In this document: one piece after another, positions 22,211-31,200 of the stretch | How positions within the stretch are numbered: the first letter of the stretch is position 1 | Layout: each line of letters starts with the position of its first letter | Source of the DNA: Elephas maximus indicus | Taxonomy: Eukaryota; Chordata; Mammalia; Proboscidea; Elephantidae | NCBI RefSeq assembly: GCF_024166365.1 | Contig: NC_064834.1 | Span: 61,298,001-61,362,000 of the forward strand | DNA: 64,000 nt | Reading direction: 5' to 3' | Program-made: the position numbers and the translations under genes | The notes under the pieces: model-generated | The model's input: the letters and a program-made list of their open reading frames with translations, nothing else | The model's database searches: none | What the model was told of the DNA's origin: nothing

Positions 22211-22730
22211 CCTTGAGCCAAGATGAGTGAAAAGCATGTCTTAGTTTCAAATCTGAGAGCAGCCTTGATTTAGGATCTTGAGCCAGAGAAAGCAGAACTC
22301 TAAAACAAGCACCAATTTTTTTTGTTTTGTTTTGTTTTTGCTTCTCTGCATTTTCTACCTTGACCACAATGAGTATGCACTGCTTTGATAACCAGACATA
22401 AACAACGTAAATAAACTGACAGGCAAAATGCATTCCTCTGAGAGGCCTGAGGTACCCCTCGGTTAGCTTGGCAATTGTTCTGGGTCCCCTGCCCTGGCAT
22501 TTGTGAGACTCTCAGATCCAGCCCCACAGGCCACCAGGCCCAGCTGCTCTAGAAGGCTTATGGGCTGAAAAGACCTTGGCAGGTGAGAGAAAGCGGGCCT
22601 GGGTTGGGGCTGGGTAGGTGATGAGCCGGGGAGGGATTCGAGAAGCTTCTACTGAGGCTGCAGTGAGCAAGGAAAGTTGCAGGAGTCTCTAGGCTTCTGT
22701 CAGGCCTGTGGGCTCCCTGGAGTGGCTGCT

Positions 22731-22830
22731 CTCATGTCTCAGCAAGAATTAGTAAGCATTCCAGCAACATTTAGTAAGCCCCTACCATGTGTTGAAGATG
22801 TGATGCCTTTGAATTGTGGTGTTGGTGAAG
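22731..22830 (+). repeat. 100 bp duplicated segment, first copy
   Basis: It is nearly the same as 23332-23421: 'ctcatgtctcagcaagaatt', 'ttccagcaacatttagtaagcccctaccatgtgttgaag' and 'ttgaattgtggtgttggtgaag'. The right end is RTE sequence, identical in position to the RTE junction at 23386, so this copy contains the insertion boundary but none of the downstream RTE. Confidence 0.75.
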
Positions 22831-23330
22831 GCTGTGTGTGTAGTTTTTCAAGGAGAAGGCCCACAACTTTTTAAAAGGGCTTCTATGATCCTCCAAAAAG
22901 CAAGAACTTTAGGTTACAATGACAAACCAGGGCATGAGGGTTAGCATGACTGATTCAACAAGGGTCAAGAGACTTAGAAATGTCTTGTCCTCCTCTGAGA
23001 ATAACTGGCTAAGAGAATGCTGAAGAATAAAGTCCTGCCTCATGGACTCACAATATTAATTTAAATTCTGCTTTTTCTCTTGAACCCACCCTCACCCCCA
23101 CCCCAAGGCCGTGGTGGAAACAGACATAATGATTTCCTTAAGCCCTTCCAGTCTCAGACACCCTTCGGTTCCTCCTAGGCCTGTGGCCAATGAACTCTAG
23201 TCCCTGTTCCTGTGGCCTGTGTGCCCCCAGCTTCCTATCTTGAGCCTCACCCAGTGTCTGAGGCCCTGACTTAAGCTATTGCCAACCTGCTCCCCAAGTG
23301 CTTCCTAAAATGCTGACTACTCTCATGTCT
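22831..23330. other. intergenic, no gene recognised
   Basis: Unique-looking sequence between the two duplicated segments. A C-rich run is at 23085-23105. There are no recognisable exons. Confidence 0.45.
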
Positions 23331-23331
23331 T

Positions 23332-23421
23332 GGCAACAATTAAATTCCATTCCAGCAACATTTAGTAAGCCCCTACCATGTGTTGAAGAAATGATGACTT
23401 TGAATTATGGTGTTGGTGAAG
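23332..23421 (+). repeat. 100 bp duplicated segment, second copy
   Basis: This copy lies at the true 5' junction of the RTE fragment that continues to 23760. Its non-RTE part, 'ccagcaacatttagtaagcccctaccatgtgttg', continues as genomic sequence beyond the RTE at 23772, which shows it is the ancestral copy. Confidence 0.75.
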
Positions 23422-23760
23422 AATACTGAATATACCATGGGCTGCCAGAAGAATGAACAAATCTGTTTTGAGGAAGTACAGCCAGAATGCTCCTTAGAAG
23501 CAATGACAAAACTTTGTCTCATGTACTTTGGACATATTATCAGGAGGGACTAGATCCTGGAGAAGGACATCATGCTTGGTAAAACAGAGGATCATCAAAA
23601 AAGAGGAAGCCTCTTAATAAGGTAGACTGACACGGTGGCTGCAACAATGGGTTCAAACATAGCAATGATTGTGACAATGGCTCAGGACTGCAGCATTTTG
23701 TTCTGTTGTACATAGGGTCACTATGAGTCAGAACTGACTCAACGGCACCTAACAACAACA
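23386..23760 (+). mobile_element. RTE LINE 3' fragment with target duplication
   Basis: A 375 bp 5'-truncated RTE 3' end with a terminal AACAACAACA tail. It is flanked by ACCATGTGTTG at 23375-23385 and 23761-23771. The perfect 11 bp duplication indicates relatively recent target-primed insertion. The frame is broken and non-coding. Confidence 0.9.
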
Positions 23761-24371
23761 ACCATGTGTTGGGTATCATGAGGATGACACAGATGGTCAG
23801 ATAAGGGCCTGGGAGCCTGCATGCTAACAGAAGGACAGATAACACACATGTCAAACGGGGGAAAGAGGGAAGCTGCAAGGGGACATGACAACCCCCAGGG
23901 GAATGACTGATTAACAGGCTGGGGCACTAAGGGGTGGCTTCTTGGAGGCACAACAGTAGCTGGCATGTCAAGGTGGAAAATGATCCCTATACAAAAGAAT
24001 GAGGAGGCTCTTAAGTGCTGCAAAATTCAGGGCAAACTTAGCTTGGTGAGACCAGAGCCTGGAACTGGGGAAGGGGGTTGGGGGATGGAAAGACAGGAGG
24101 AAGGGGAGAAACAAGGTTAAAGGTGGATTATGGATGCCCTACTGGTCGTAACAAGAACCTCTGTTGTTCCACTAAGGACTTTAGATTTTATCAGATAGCA
24201 AGGAGGTGTCATGGAAGGTTTTGGAGCAGGCAGGTGGGTTCCATGCATAGATCTACACTTAGAAAGTTTGCTTTGCGGAGGGTGCGAGAGAAGGAAAGGG
24301 CTCAGGAATTGGGAAACAGGATGGTAGTACAGGGCCCAGTGGAGAGATAATGGGACCCTTTACCCTAACTG

Positions 24372-24628
24372 GAGTCCCTGGATGGAGTAAACTATCAATG
24401 AGCTCAGCTGCTAACCGAAAAGTTAGAAGCTGCTAATCAAAAGGTTAAAAGCTGCTAACCAAAAGGGTAGAGGTTAGAGTCCACCCAGAGGCACCTCAGA
24501 AGAAAGACCTGATGATTTATTTTGGAAAAATCGCCACTGAAAATCCTATGGCGCAAAGTTCTAGTCTAACACATATGGGGTCTCCATGAGTCGGAATCAA
24601 CTCCACAACAACTGGTTTTGTTTTGGTT
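24372..24628 (+). mobile_element. AfroSINE with a triplicated 22 bp segment
   Basis: The copy belongs to the subtype of 13062-13240. Its B-box region is repeated three times: 24406-24427, 24428-24449 and 24450-24471, each beginning AGCTGCTAAYC. The 3' end reads 'tcggaatcaactccacaac'. Confidence 0.88.
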
Positions 24629-25437
24629 TTACTCTAACTACAGCCATGGGCAGATCCAGCTACATGATTTGCAAGGCCCAGTGCAAAATGAAAATGCAGG
24701 GTCCTTTGTCCAAAAATTAGTAAGAATTTCAAGATAGTGACAGCAGAATATTAACCCAGGCATGGGGCCCTTCTAAGCGTGGGGGTCTGTGTAGCAGCTG
24801 CACGTCCATGAAGCCAGTGCTGGCCAGGGACTGGAAAGGGCAGATCAGGAGAGAGATTTGGAAGGCAGAGTCTCAGGTCTTGGTGATCTGTTGGACGTGG
24901 GAAAAGACGGAGCCATCCAGTTGCTGGGCATTCCTTCCTGTACCGGTTGCTGGGCCACCTACTGCTTCCTGGGCAACCCCCTTAGGTGGCCCAGGAACAA
25001 TTCTAATTTACTGACATGTCTCAAATACACCTGCTCCTCCTTCCTACTGCAGCCCACTCGGAACTTTTCCTGGAGGGTCCCCAATTACGGGCACCACCAT
25101 TCATTCACCCAGTCACTCCAGCTAAAAGCCCTGGAGTTACTCCACTCCTCTCTCCCCATCCCACTCCTTCTGGCAACTTACTTCCTAAATGTTCCTCCCC
25201 CGTGTATGCTGTCTTCTTCGCTGCTATCACTGCCAAGTTCCGGCAGGCCTAATCGGCTCTGGCCTGGATTGCCCACAAAAGCTTCCTATCTGTCTCCCTG
25301 ACTCTGGTCTGGACCCTACGGTCACCTTCTAATCAAAAGACCCACCCTCCGCAGTATTACCTTAGTGATCCACCCAAATGCTAACCTGAGCAGGTCACTG
25401 AGTAAGACCCCTGGGGGGTGGGGAGTTGCTCCGGCCT

Positions 25438-25700
25438 AGGAATAAGCTCCAAATGTCTTAAATGGCCCACCAGGCCCTCCATCACCTGACCATGCTTAAT
25501 ATTCTAATAAATGCCGGAAGTGCCTTAGTCACCCAGCAAATACCATGCTAGTTTGTTTTTGTTTTCCTTCCTTTACCTCAAACGGTTTCCTCTGACTGGA
25601 ATGTCCCCACCCCCCTTCTTGGCCTAGCTATACTAAATTCATTCTTGGAAACTCACCTCACCTTCTGTCTCCCTGGGAAGGCTCCTCCAGCAGGCTTCTC
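25438..25700 (+). repeat. L2 LINE 3' region
   Basis: 'tggcccaccaggccctccatcacctgacc' followed by 'ctttacctcaaacggtttcctctgactggaatg' and 'gaaactcacctcaccttctg' has L2 order. The flanks 24640-25437 and 25701-26055 show no gene, though short frames exist. Confidence 0.55.
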
Positions 25701-26055
25701 CAACCTCGCAGTTGTGCCTGGCTCCCACTCCCCACACACACCCTGGGTGCTCTCCTGCACTGGCTAGATAGGACCTTACAAAAGCCTGAGGCTGGGCTGG
25801 GGTAGCTGCAGCAGAGAGTGAGTCCCGCTCACTTCAGTGCGGCCAGCATCCAATGCAGAGACCTTCCCTTGGGGGTGCTCCGTACGTACGTGTGGCTCCT
25901 GGTTGAATGGTCCAAGGATGGATAGTGTGGGTAAAAGAATCAGAACACACTGGAGAAGGAGTGGGTTGCAGAGAAGGCTTGCACAGATAACCCAAAAGAG
26001 AAAGAAAATCACCGAATCACATCTTCGTGGAGACCCCACTGGTAGGGCAAGGGTA

Positions 26056-26260
26056 TTGTTGTTGTTAGGTGCTGGCTTTTGAGTGCATTCCTATAGTGAG
26101 CCCATGCAACAGAGTAGAACTGCCCCATAGGGTTTTCTTGGCTGTAATCTTTTTGGAAGCAGATCACCAGGTCTTTCTCCCTAGGAGTTCCTGGGTGGGG
26201 TTCCAACTGCCAACCTTGCGGTTAACAGTAGAGCGCTTAGCTGTTTTCGCCACCAGGCCA
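26056..26260 (-). mobile_element. AfroSINE with RTE-like 3' tail
   Basis: It begins at the 3' end with 'ttgttgttgttaggtgctgg', the same tail as RTE copies. It then runs through 'gaactgccccatagggttttcttggctgt' to 'gcgcttagctgttttcgccaccagg'. This tail sharing is the reason RTE is taken as its mobilising partner. Confidence 0.85.
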
Positions 26261-26884
26261 AGGGCAGTGCCTTTGAATGCATCTGTCACCCAGAGACAAT
26301 GCCAGTTATCATAGTGTCCTGGTTGATTGTATTTGACTTCAAAATTTCACTTTTGCCAGTTTTTAAAAGCCTCCTTCCCTTGTGTCAACTGTAAACAAGG
26401 CCCTCCCTAGGGGAGGCAGGCTATTTTCCATCAAGCAACACACACTCTGCTCCAAGACTAACAATAAAATGATTGGCTGTGAATTTGGGGGCTTGGACAT
26501 GTTTCCATTTTCCCATATCCCCGTAGCTAGAAAAGCCCCTGTACAGGGCTGACCCTCAATAAATATTTGCTGAATGTGTGAATGGTGTCCAGTTCCCAAA
26601 GAGTGGAGGTGGGAGGCCTGAAACTGCTGGGGCCAGCCAGGGACAGCCAGCCTGGGATTATGCTTGATCCCCAGATAATCCCCCAAATCCAGAAGCCACC
26701 TGGACAGCAGTTGGCTAGTCTGGGCTCCATCGTGGGAAGCATGCTGATGATGCTGACAACTTGATAAGTTTTTCAGGGACCGGAAAAAGAGCACCTCAAA
26801 AATCAATTTATTCTAATTATTATTGGACAGTGAGGGCAGAATCCACTGGGGGAGATTAATTTCTGCCTTTTCTCCTCTCAACGT

Positions 26885-27130
26885 TGTTGTCGTTGTTATT
26901 GTTGAGAATACACAGAGCAAAACATACCAATTCAACCCTTTCTGCACGTACGATTCTAGGCCATCGATGACATTCTTCGAGTTGTGTAACCGTTCTCACC
27001 CTTAACTATTGTTAAGGAACTTTTATTAAAATTTCAAACGTACAGAAAAAAGAAGAAAGACAGTATAAATGAGCTCACAGGTACTTATCACCCAGCGTCA
27101 ACAATTACCAACAAATCCCAGACATCGACT
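26885..27130 (-). mobile_element. L1 3' UTR pieces, antisense
   Basis: 'gttattgttgagaatacacagagcaaaacataccaattcaaccc' and 'acattcttcgagttgtgtaaccgttctcacc' is one antisense L1 3' end. 27018-27130 ('cttttattaaaatttcaaacgtacag', 'acaattaccaacaaatcccag') is another. They end about 50-60 bases before the DUSP5 CpG island. Confidence 0.6.
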
Positions 27131-27545
27131 CATTTCACGCGTAAAGGCTTCAGGAACGATCAGAATCCGTTTCTGACTTCATCTCGGGGCACGCTCCTGC
27201 TCTCCTTCCCGTGACCAGCGCGGGGCCTCGTATGGCCCCCGCAGGTTCTCCACCGACGTCCCTTAAACTGAAAGCACGACTGTGTGGCGCCGGCCCTGCC
27301 TCCTCCGCTGCCTCCTCCGCTTCCCGCACGGCGTGGGTCACCTCGGCGCGGTGGCTGGCCCGACCCCCCCAGCAGGCTGGTGATGCGCGAGTGAGTCCCT
27401 CCGCGCACGGCCGCGGGCGGCCGGAGGAAGCGCTTCCACTTCCTCTCCTTGGTGCTGACTAAGGCGCTGCGCGCCCGCCCAGCGCGCCCCGCTCCCGGGG
27501 GTGGGAGGTGGGAGCCCTGCCCCGGGGGCGTGACCACGGGCCGAA

Positions 27546-27554
27546 GGGGCGGGG
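27546..27554 (+). promoter_or_regulatory. DUSP5: GC box (Sp1-type)
   Basis: GGGGCGGGG lies directly upstream of the paired CArG boxes. It is a canonical Sp/KLF site. The following GGAA (27553-27556) could serve as a weak Ets/TCF half-site next to the CArG pair. Confidence 0.55.
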
Positions 27555-27560
27555 AAATAC

Positions 27561-27580
27561 CCATATTTGGCCTTATATGG
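27561..27580 (+). promoter_or_regulatory. DUSP5: tandem CArG boxes (serum response element)
   Basis: CCATATTTGG (27561-27570) and CCTTATATGG (27571-27580) are both perfect CC(A/T)6GG sites and touch with no gap, so their centres are 10 bp apart, on the same helical face. SRF binds such sites, and DUSP5 is an established ERK-inducible gene controlled through SRF and Ets-family cofactors. They sit about 33 bp upstream of the TTAAAA element. Confidence 0.8.
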
Positions 27581-27584
27581 GCAG

Positions 27585-27592
27585 CCACGTCA
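27585..27592 (-). promoter_or_regulatory. DUSP5: CRE-like site
   Basis: CCACGTCA, which reads TGACGTGG on the other strand, is a CREB/ATF-type sequence five bases downstream of the second CArG box. A CArG box beside a CRE is a common arrangement in immediate-early genes. Function here is inferred. Confidence 0.45.
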
Positions 27593-27612
27593 CAGGTCGC
27601 GCATTCATTCAC

Positions 27613-27618
27613 TTAAAA
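27613..27618 (+). promoter_or_regulatory. DUSP5: TATA-like element
   Basis: TTAAAA is the only A/T-rich hexamer in the GC-rich core promoter. Taking 25-30 bases downstream puts transcription start near 27640-27648, which would give a 5' UTR of roughly 180 bases without any upstream ATG. Confidence 0.45.
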
Positions 27619-27642
27619 CGCTGCGCCGCGGGCGGAATCCCC

Positions 27643-27823
27643 GGCTTCTGGGGCGGCAAGTGGCCGAACCGGGTGAAGAACTTGCAGGGCAGGAGGAAGA
27701 GCTGAGCGGCCGCTCCGGCGCCGGGCTCCGTCGGCCGGCTGCAGTGCCTCGACAGCGGGCATCCTGGCCGTGGGCACCTGCGCGGCGAGCGGCGCGGGGC
27801 CGCTGGGCAGCGGCGGCGGCGGC
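27643..27823 (+). other. DUSP5: DUSP5 5' UTR (start estimated)
   Basis: The start is estimated from the TATA-like element. The stretch has no ATG, so the first AUG is the DUSP5 start. It ends in a GGC repeat (27811-27823) immediately before the start codon, and it is strongly GC-rich, suggesting a structured leader. Confidence 0.45.
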
Positions 27824-28202
27824 ATGAAGGTCACGTCGCTCGACGGGCGCCAGCTGCGCAAGATGCTCCGCAAGGAGGCGGCGGCGCGCTGCGTGGTGCT
27901 CGACTGCCGGCCCTACCTGGCCTTCGTTGCCTCGAGCGTGCGCGGCTCGCTCAACGTCAACCTCAACTCGGTGGTGCTGCGGCGGGCCCGTGGCGGCGCG
28001 GTGCCGGCGCGCTACGTCCTGCCCGACGAGACGGCGCGCGCTCGGCTGCTGCAGGAGGGCGGCGGCGGCGTGGCGGCCGTGGTCGTGCTCGACCAGGGCA
28101 GCCGCCACTGGCAGAAGCTGCGCGAGGAGAGTGTTGCCCGCGTGGTGCTCACCTCGCTGCTCGCCTGCCTGCCTGCCGGCCCGCGGGTCTACTTCCTCAA
28201 AG
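27824..28202 (+). CDS. DUSP5: DUSP5 coding exon 1
   Basis: It encodes residues 1-126 and the first base of codon 127, starting MKVTSLDGRQ. It covers most of the rhodanese-like, ERK-binding domain, including the R53-R54 pair. The donor is AAAG|GTGAGC at 28203. The exon lies wholly in the CpG island and is extremely GC-rich, unlike exons 2-4. Confidence 0.97.
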
Positions 28203-31200
28203 GTGAGCTCATCGGGCGCCGCTGGTCCCCTGTCCCCCTGCCTATCCTTCATCTCCCAGCTGGGACACTAACTCCGGGCGCTGGAGTCCTCTCCCTGCTC
28301 TGGGCACATTGCTAGACCCTATGAAAGCCTCCAGTTGACAGTGACTGCACGCTGGGGCTTGACGTGCGCTTGGTGAGGGCACAGCAAATGTCAGCGCCCG
28401 GAGCTGCCACCCCCACCCCCCACCCTCGCCCGCTTTCCTAGAAAGCGCCCGGCTGCCTGTCCGCCGGGCTGGGTGGGGGTGGCTGTGCATGGCGGGGAGG
28501 CGGGGGGGCGCTGCTGCTTAGCAGTTCAGGGGCCATCGGCTGTGCTGGGCGCCGGCTGCGTTTCTCAGTGCGGGCTCCGCAGCTCTCGCTGGGCGGGGGC
28601 TCGGAGCCTTCGTGATAGATCTGTCGAGATCAACAGATTACGACCCTCCAGGAGCGTGGCGCCGCGGTGTCCCCCTTCCTTCCCGCCTGGGTAATTACTG
28701 TACGTTACGCGGTGTCTTCTCCCGACCCCTCTTGCCTTTTTGACCCTGGCGAGTCCCTCCCCCTTCCTTTCCATTTCATTTTATTGCTTTTTATTGTTTT
28801 CCTCCTGCCTTCTCTTCTCCCCTTCCCGGCCTTTCTGGAGCGCAGTTCGGAGCTGACAGCCTTCCCACCCTTTTCACCTCCTCCCCGTCGCGCCTTGGGT
28901 ACATTCCTGAGACCGGGGTCGGGGGTCGGGGGGGCGGGGAGGTGGCCTCCTGCTGTCTGCTCAGGATGGGAGGCCCGGGCGCGCTGATGAGTCAGGACCT
29001 GAGAGAGGAGCCGCCGGGGGCGGGTGGTGGTGGAGGGGATTATGTGGCCTTTGAGACCACAAAAGCTACGCAGCAGGTCCTTATGACGTGAGCACTGACG
29101 GCCTGCCCATTTCGCCTGCTGGGGAGATAATTCAGGCTACTTTTTACCAGTGATGGGCTGGTGATTGACTCTGAAACTCGAGAGCATTGATTCCTGGGTC
29201 ACTTGCTATGATTGCACCCCGCATGTATTTGAGCCCTTTGTAACCTCCAAGGTATGGGACACATGGCTGGAGTGCAGAGATGAGGGTTCACACTGGGGGC
29301 ACCCCACGATGCATCTAGCCCTGGTGCAGAAGCCTGGGGAGTTAACCATGATGGGGAGCAGTAGGTTGGAGGAATAACCCTTGCCTGTCATGTGGTTCAG
29401 AGCTCTGGTGCAGTGAACTGAAGAGTGGGGCTCTGTTTTAAAGCCATGCAACTTGGGGAATTTCACACACTCCAGGCCAGGAGATTCCAGAGGCACGTGG
29501 GCAGCTCCCACCACCATTAGCACCTCTTGCTGATAGTCCTCTGTTGATTCCTGTTAGAAAGACTGCAGCTTTGGTCCCCAAGGGATAGAGTGGCCTCCCT
29601 TGGGCTCTGTGGAGGTTTCACACAGCGCTTCTGATTTCTTTCTCTTCCTGATGTGGTTTGTGTCTCCTGTTCTTAGTGATTCCGGGAAAAACTTCTGCCT
29701 CCTCAGGCAGCTTGAAAGACGTGTTTCAGGAAACCCCTCCTGGTGCTACATGTGCTCCGCACCCCTCTCCAAGGGGTCATGCTGACAGTTTAGAAGTTAT
29801 TATCACAGGAAGCAGGCAGCTCTGTAGCCTCGCAGCTCTGAAAAAATGTTTAAAGTGTTGTTTTTAAATGAAGGTAAAAATGTGAACAGCACAAAAAGCT
29901 ATGTAGTGAAAAGTGGGTCTTCCACACACCTTTGACCCCACTCCCAGTAGATAAGTTGATTCTCCCTGAATATCTTTAAAATGTGGGTTAATGTTGTATA
30001 TTGCCTGTTCCTGCCTCTTTCACCCAACTAGATCTTGGAGACCCTCCATATCAGAACATATATGTCTGTTTCACTTTTTCAACCAGTCCCTGGTGATGGC
30101 CATCAGGTTGCTTCAAGTCTCAGTATTTGAAGTAATGTGGCAGCAGATATTCTTGTCCACATGCTTTGGCATACGCACTAGCAGCCTTGCAGTAAAGTCA
30201 TGAGAATTACAGGGTCAGAGGTTACGTGCATTTCTAATTTCAGTAGAAATTACTTAATACCAACCCTTGTAACGCTATCGAACTTTTAAATTGTTGCCAA
30301 ACTTTTTTTTTCCCTTTTTACCTTACTTATGTCCAGGTACGATTTCAGGTTTTAAGTTGGTGGCATCTCAGATCTTGGGGACATGCCTTTCACTCTTCTA
30401 GTCATTCTTCACCCTTCTAAAAAAAAAAAACTTACTAAAATGAGAGGGTGATGACCAATAGAGTTGTCAGTACATGTTTATATACAGTGGTTGTGTGCTG
30501 TCTCTGTTCCCCTGGTGGTGTGGTGGTGATTGAAGGTAGAATCACTCTCAAGAGAGTTGAAGCAGCCTTAAGAATCATCCCTCAGCTCTTGCAACTCAAG
30601 TGAGGCACCAGAGAGGAATGTTCTGTCTCTCCACGCCTCTGATGAGAGTAGGTGAAAGACAGAGACCATCTAATCTGTAGGACTCCTCCTGACCCCAGCT
30701 AGCGGAGACAGGGTCCTGTTTATCTGTCCCTGTCTGCACTGAGACTCCTGGTCTGCCTGCGTATTTTGTCAACAGGCAGGCAGGCTCCAGCCCACACCCA
30801 CGCCTCTTGTCTGTCCTGTCAGCCAACCCTTAAGTGGTCTATTTAGAGCCAAGAGTTGGGGTGGCCTGAAGGCTTCTCATTCCCAAGCCTCATCCTGAAG
30901 TTGGGGACAGCCTGGGCCACTCTTAACAGATTCCACTCCAGTCACTTGGTTCGTCTCCTGGAGCCCAAAGGTAGAGAGGCTCAGGTGTGAGAAACAACTA
31001 GGTGGTTATGACTAGGGACAACTCTTCCAAGGAGGAAACGGTGTGTCAGAGTAGGTCTGTGGCATTCTCCCAAGGTGGGAGGGGAGCCAGGGGCTTATTG
31101 GGGTGCAGGGAAGTGAGGCTACTCACACCTCCACCACCTCCCCACCACCCCCATCTGGCCTGGCCTCCTGTCACCATGAGGGGGGAGAACCAGAAGCTTG

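Larger units (their letters stand above)
27180..28700. promoter_or_regulatory. DUSP5: DUSP5 CpG island
   Basis: C+G content rises sharply and CpG dinucleotides become frequent from about 27180 to about 28700, in contrast to the CpG-poor surroundings. It covers the promoter, 5' UTR, the whole first coding exon and the start of intron 1. It contains no repeat element. Boundaries are judged by eye. Confidence 0.85.

Noticed and set aside
24858-25301. 147-codon frame upstream of the L2 fragment
   Set aside because: It has ordinary composition, overlaps two other frames in different phases and shows no known motif.
27770-27823. Possible in-frame N-terminal extension of DUSP5 from a GTG at 27770
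   Set aside because: It starts with GTG, not ATG, within a GC-rich leader. The known protein starts MKVTSLDGRQ at 27824, which is the first ATG and restores the family length of 384 residues.
27605-28252. 215-codon antisense open frame over DUSP5 exon 1
   Set aside because: It mirrors the GC-rich first exon, where stop codons are rare on both strands. Its R/A/H-rich composition is what an antisense frame of a CpG-rich exon gives.
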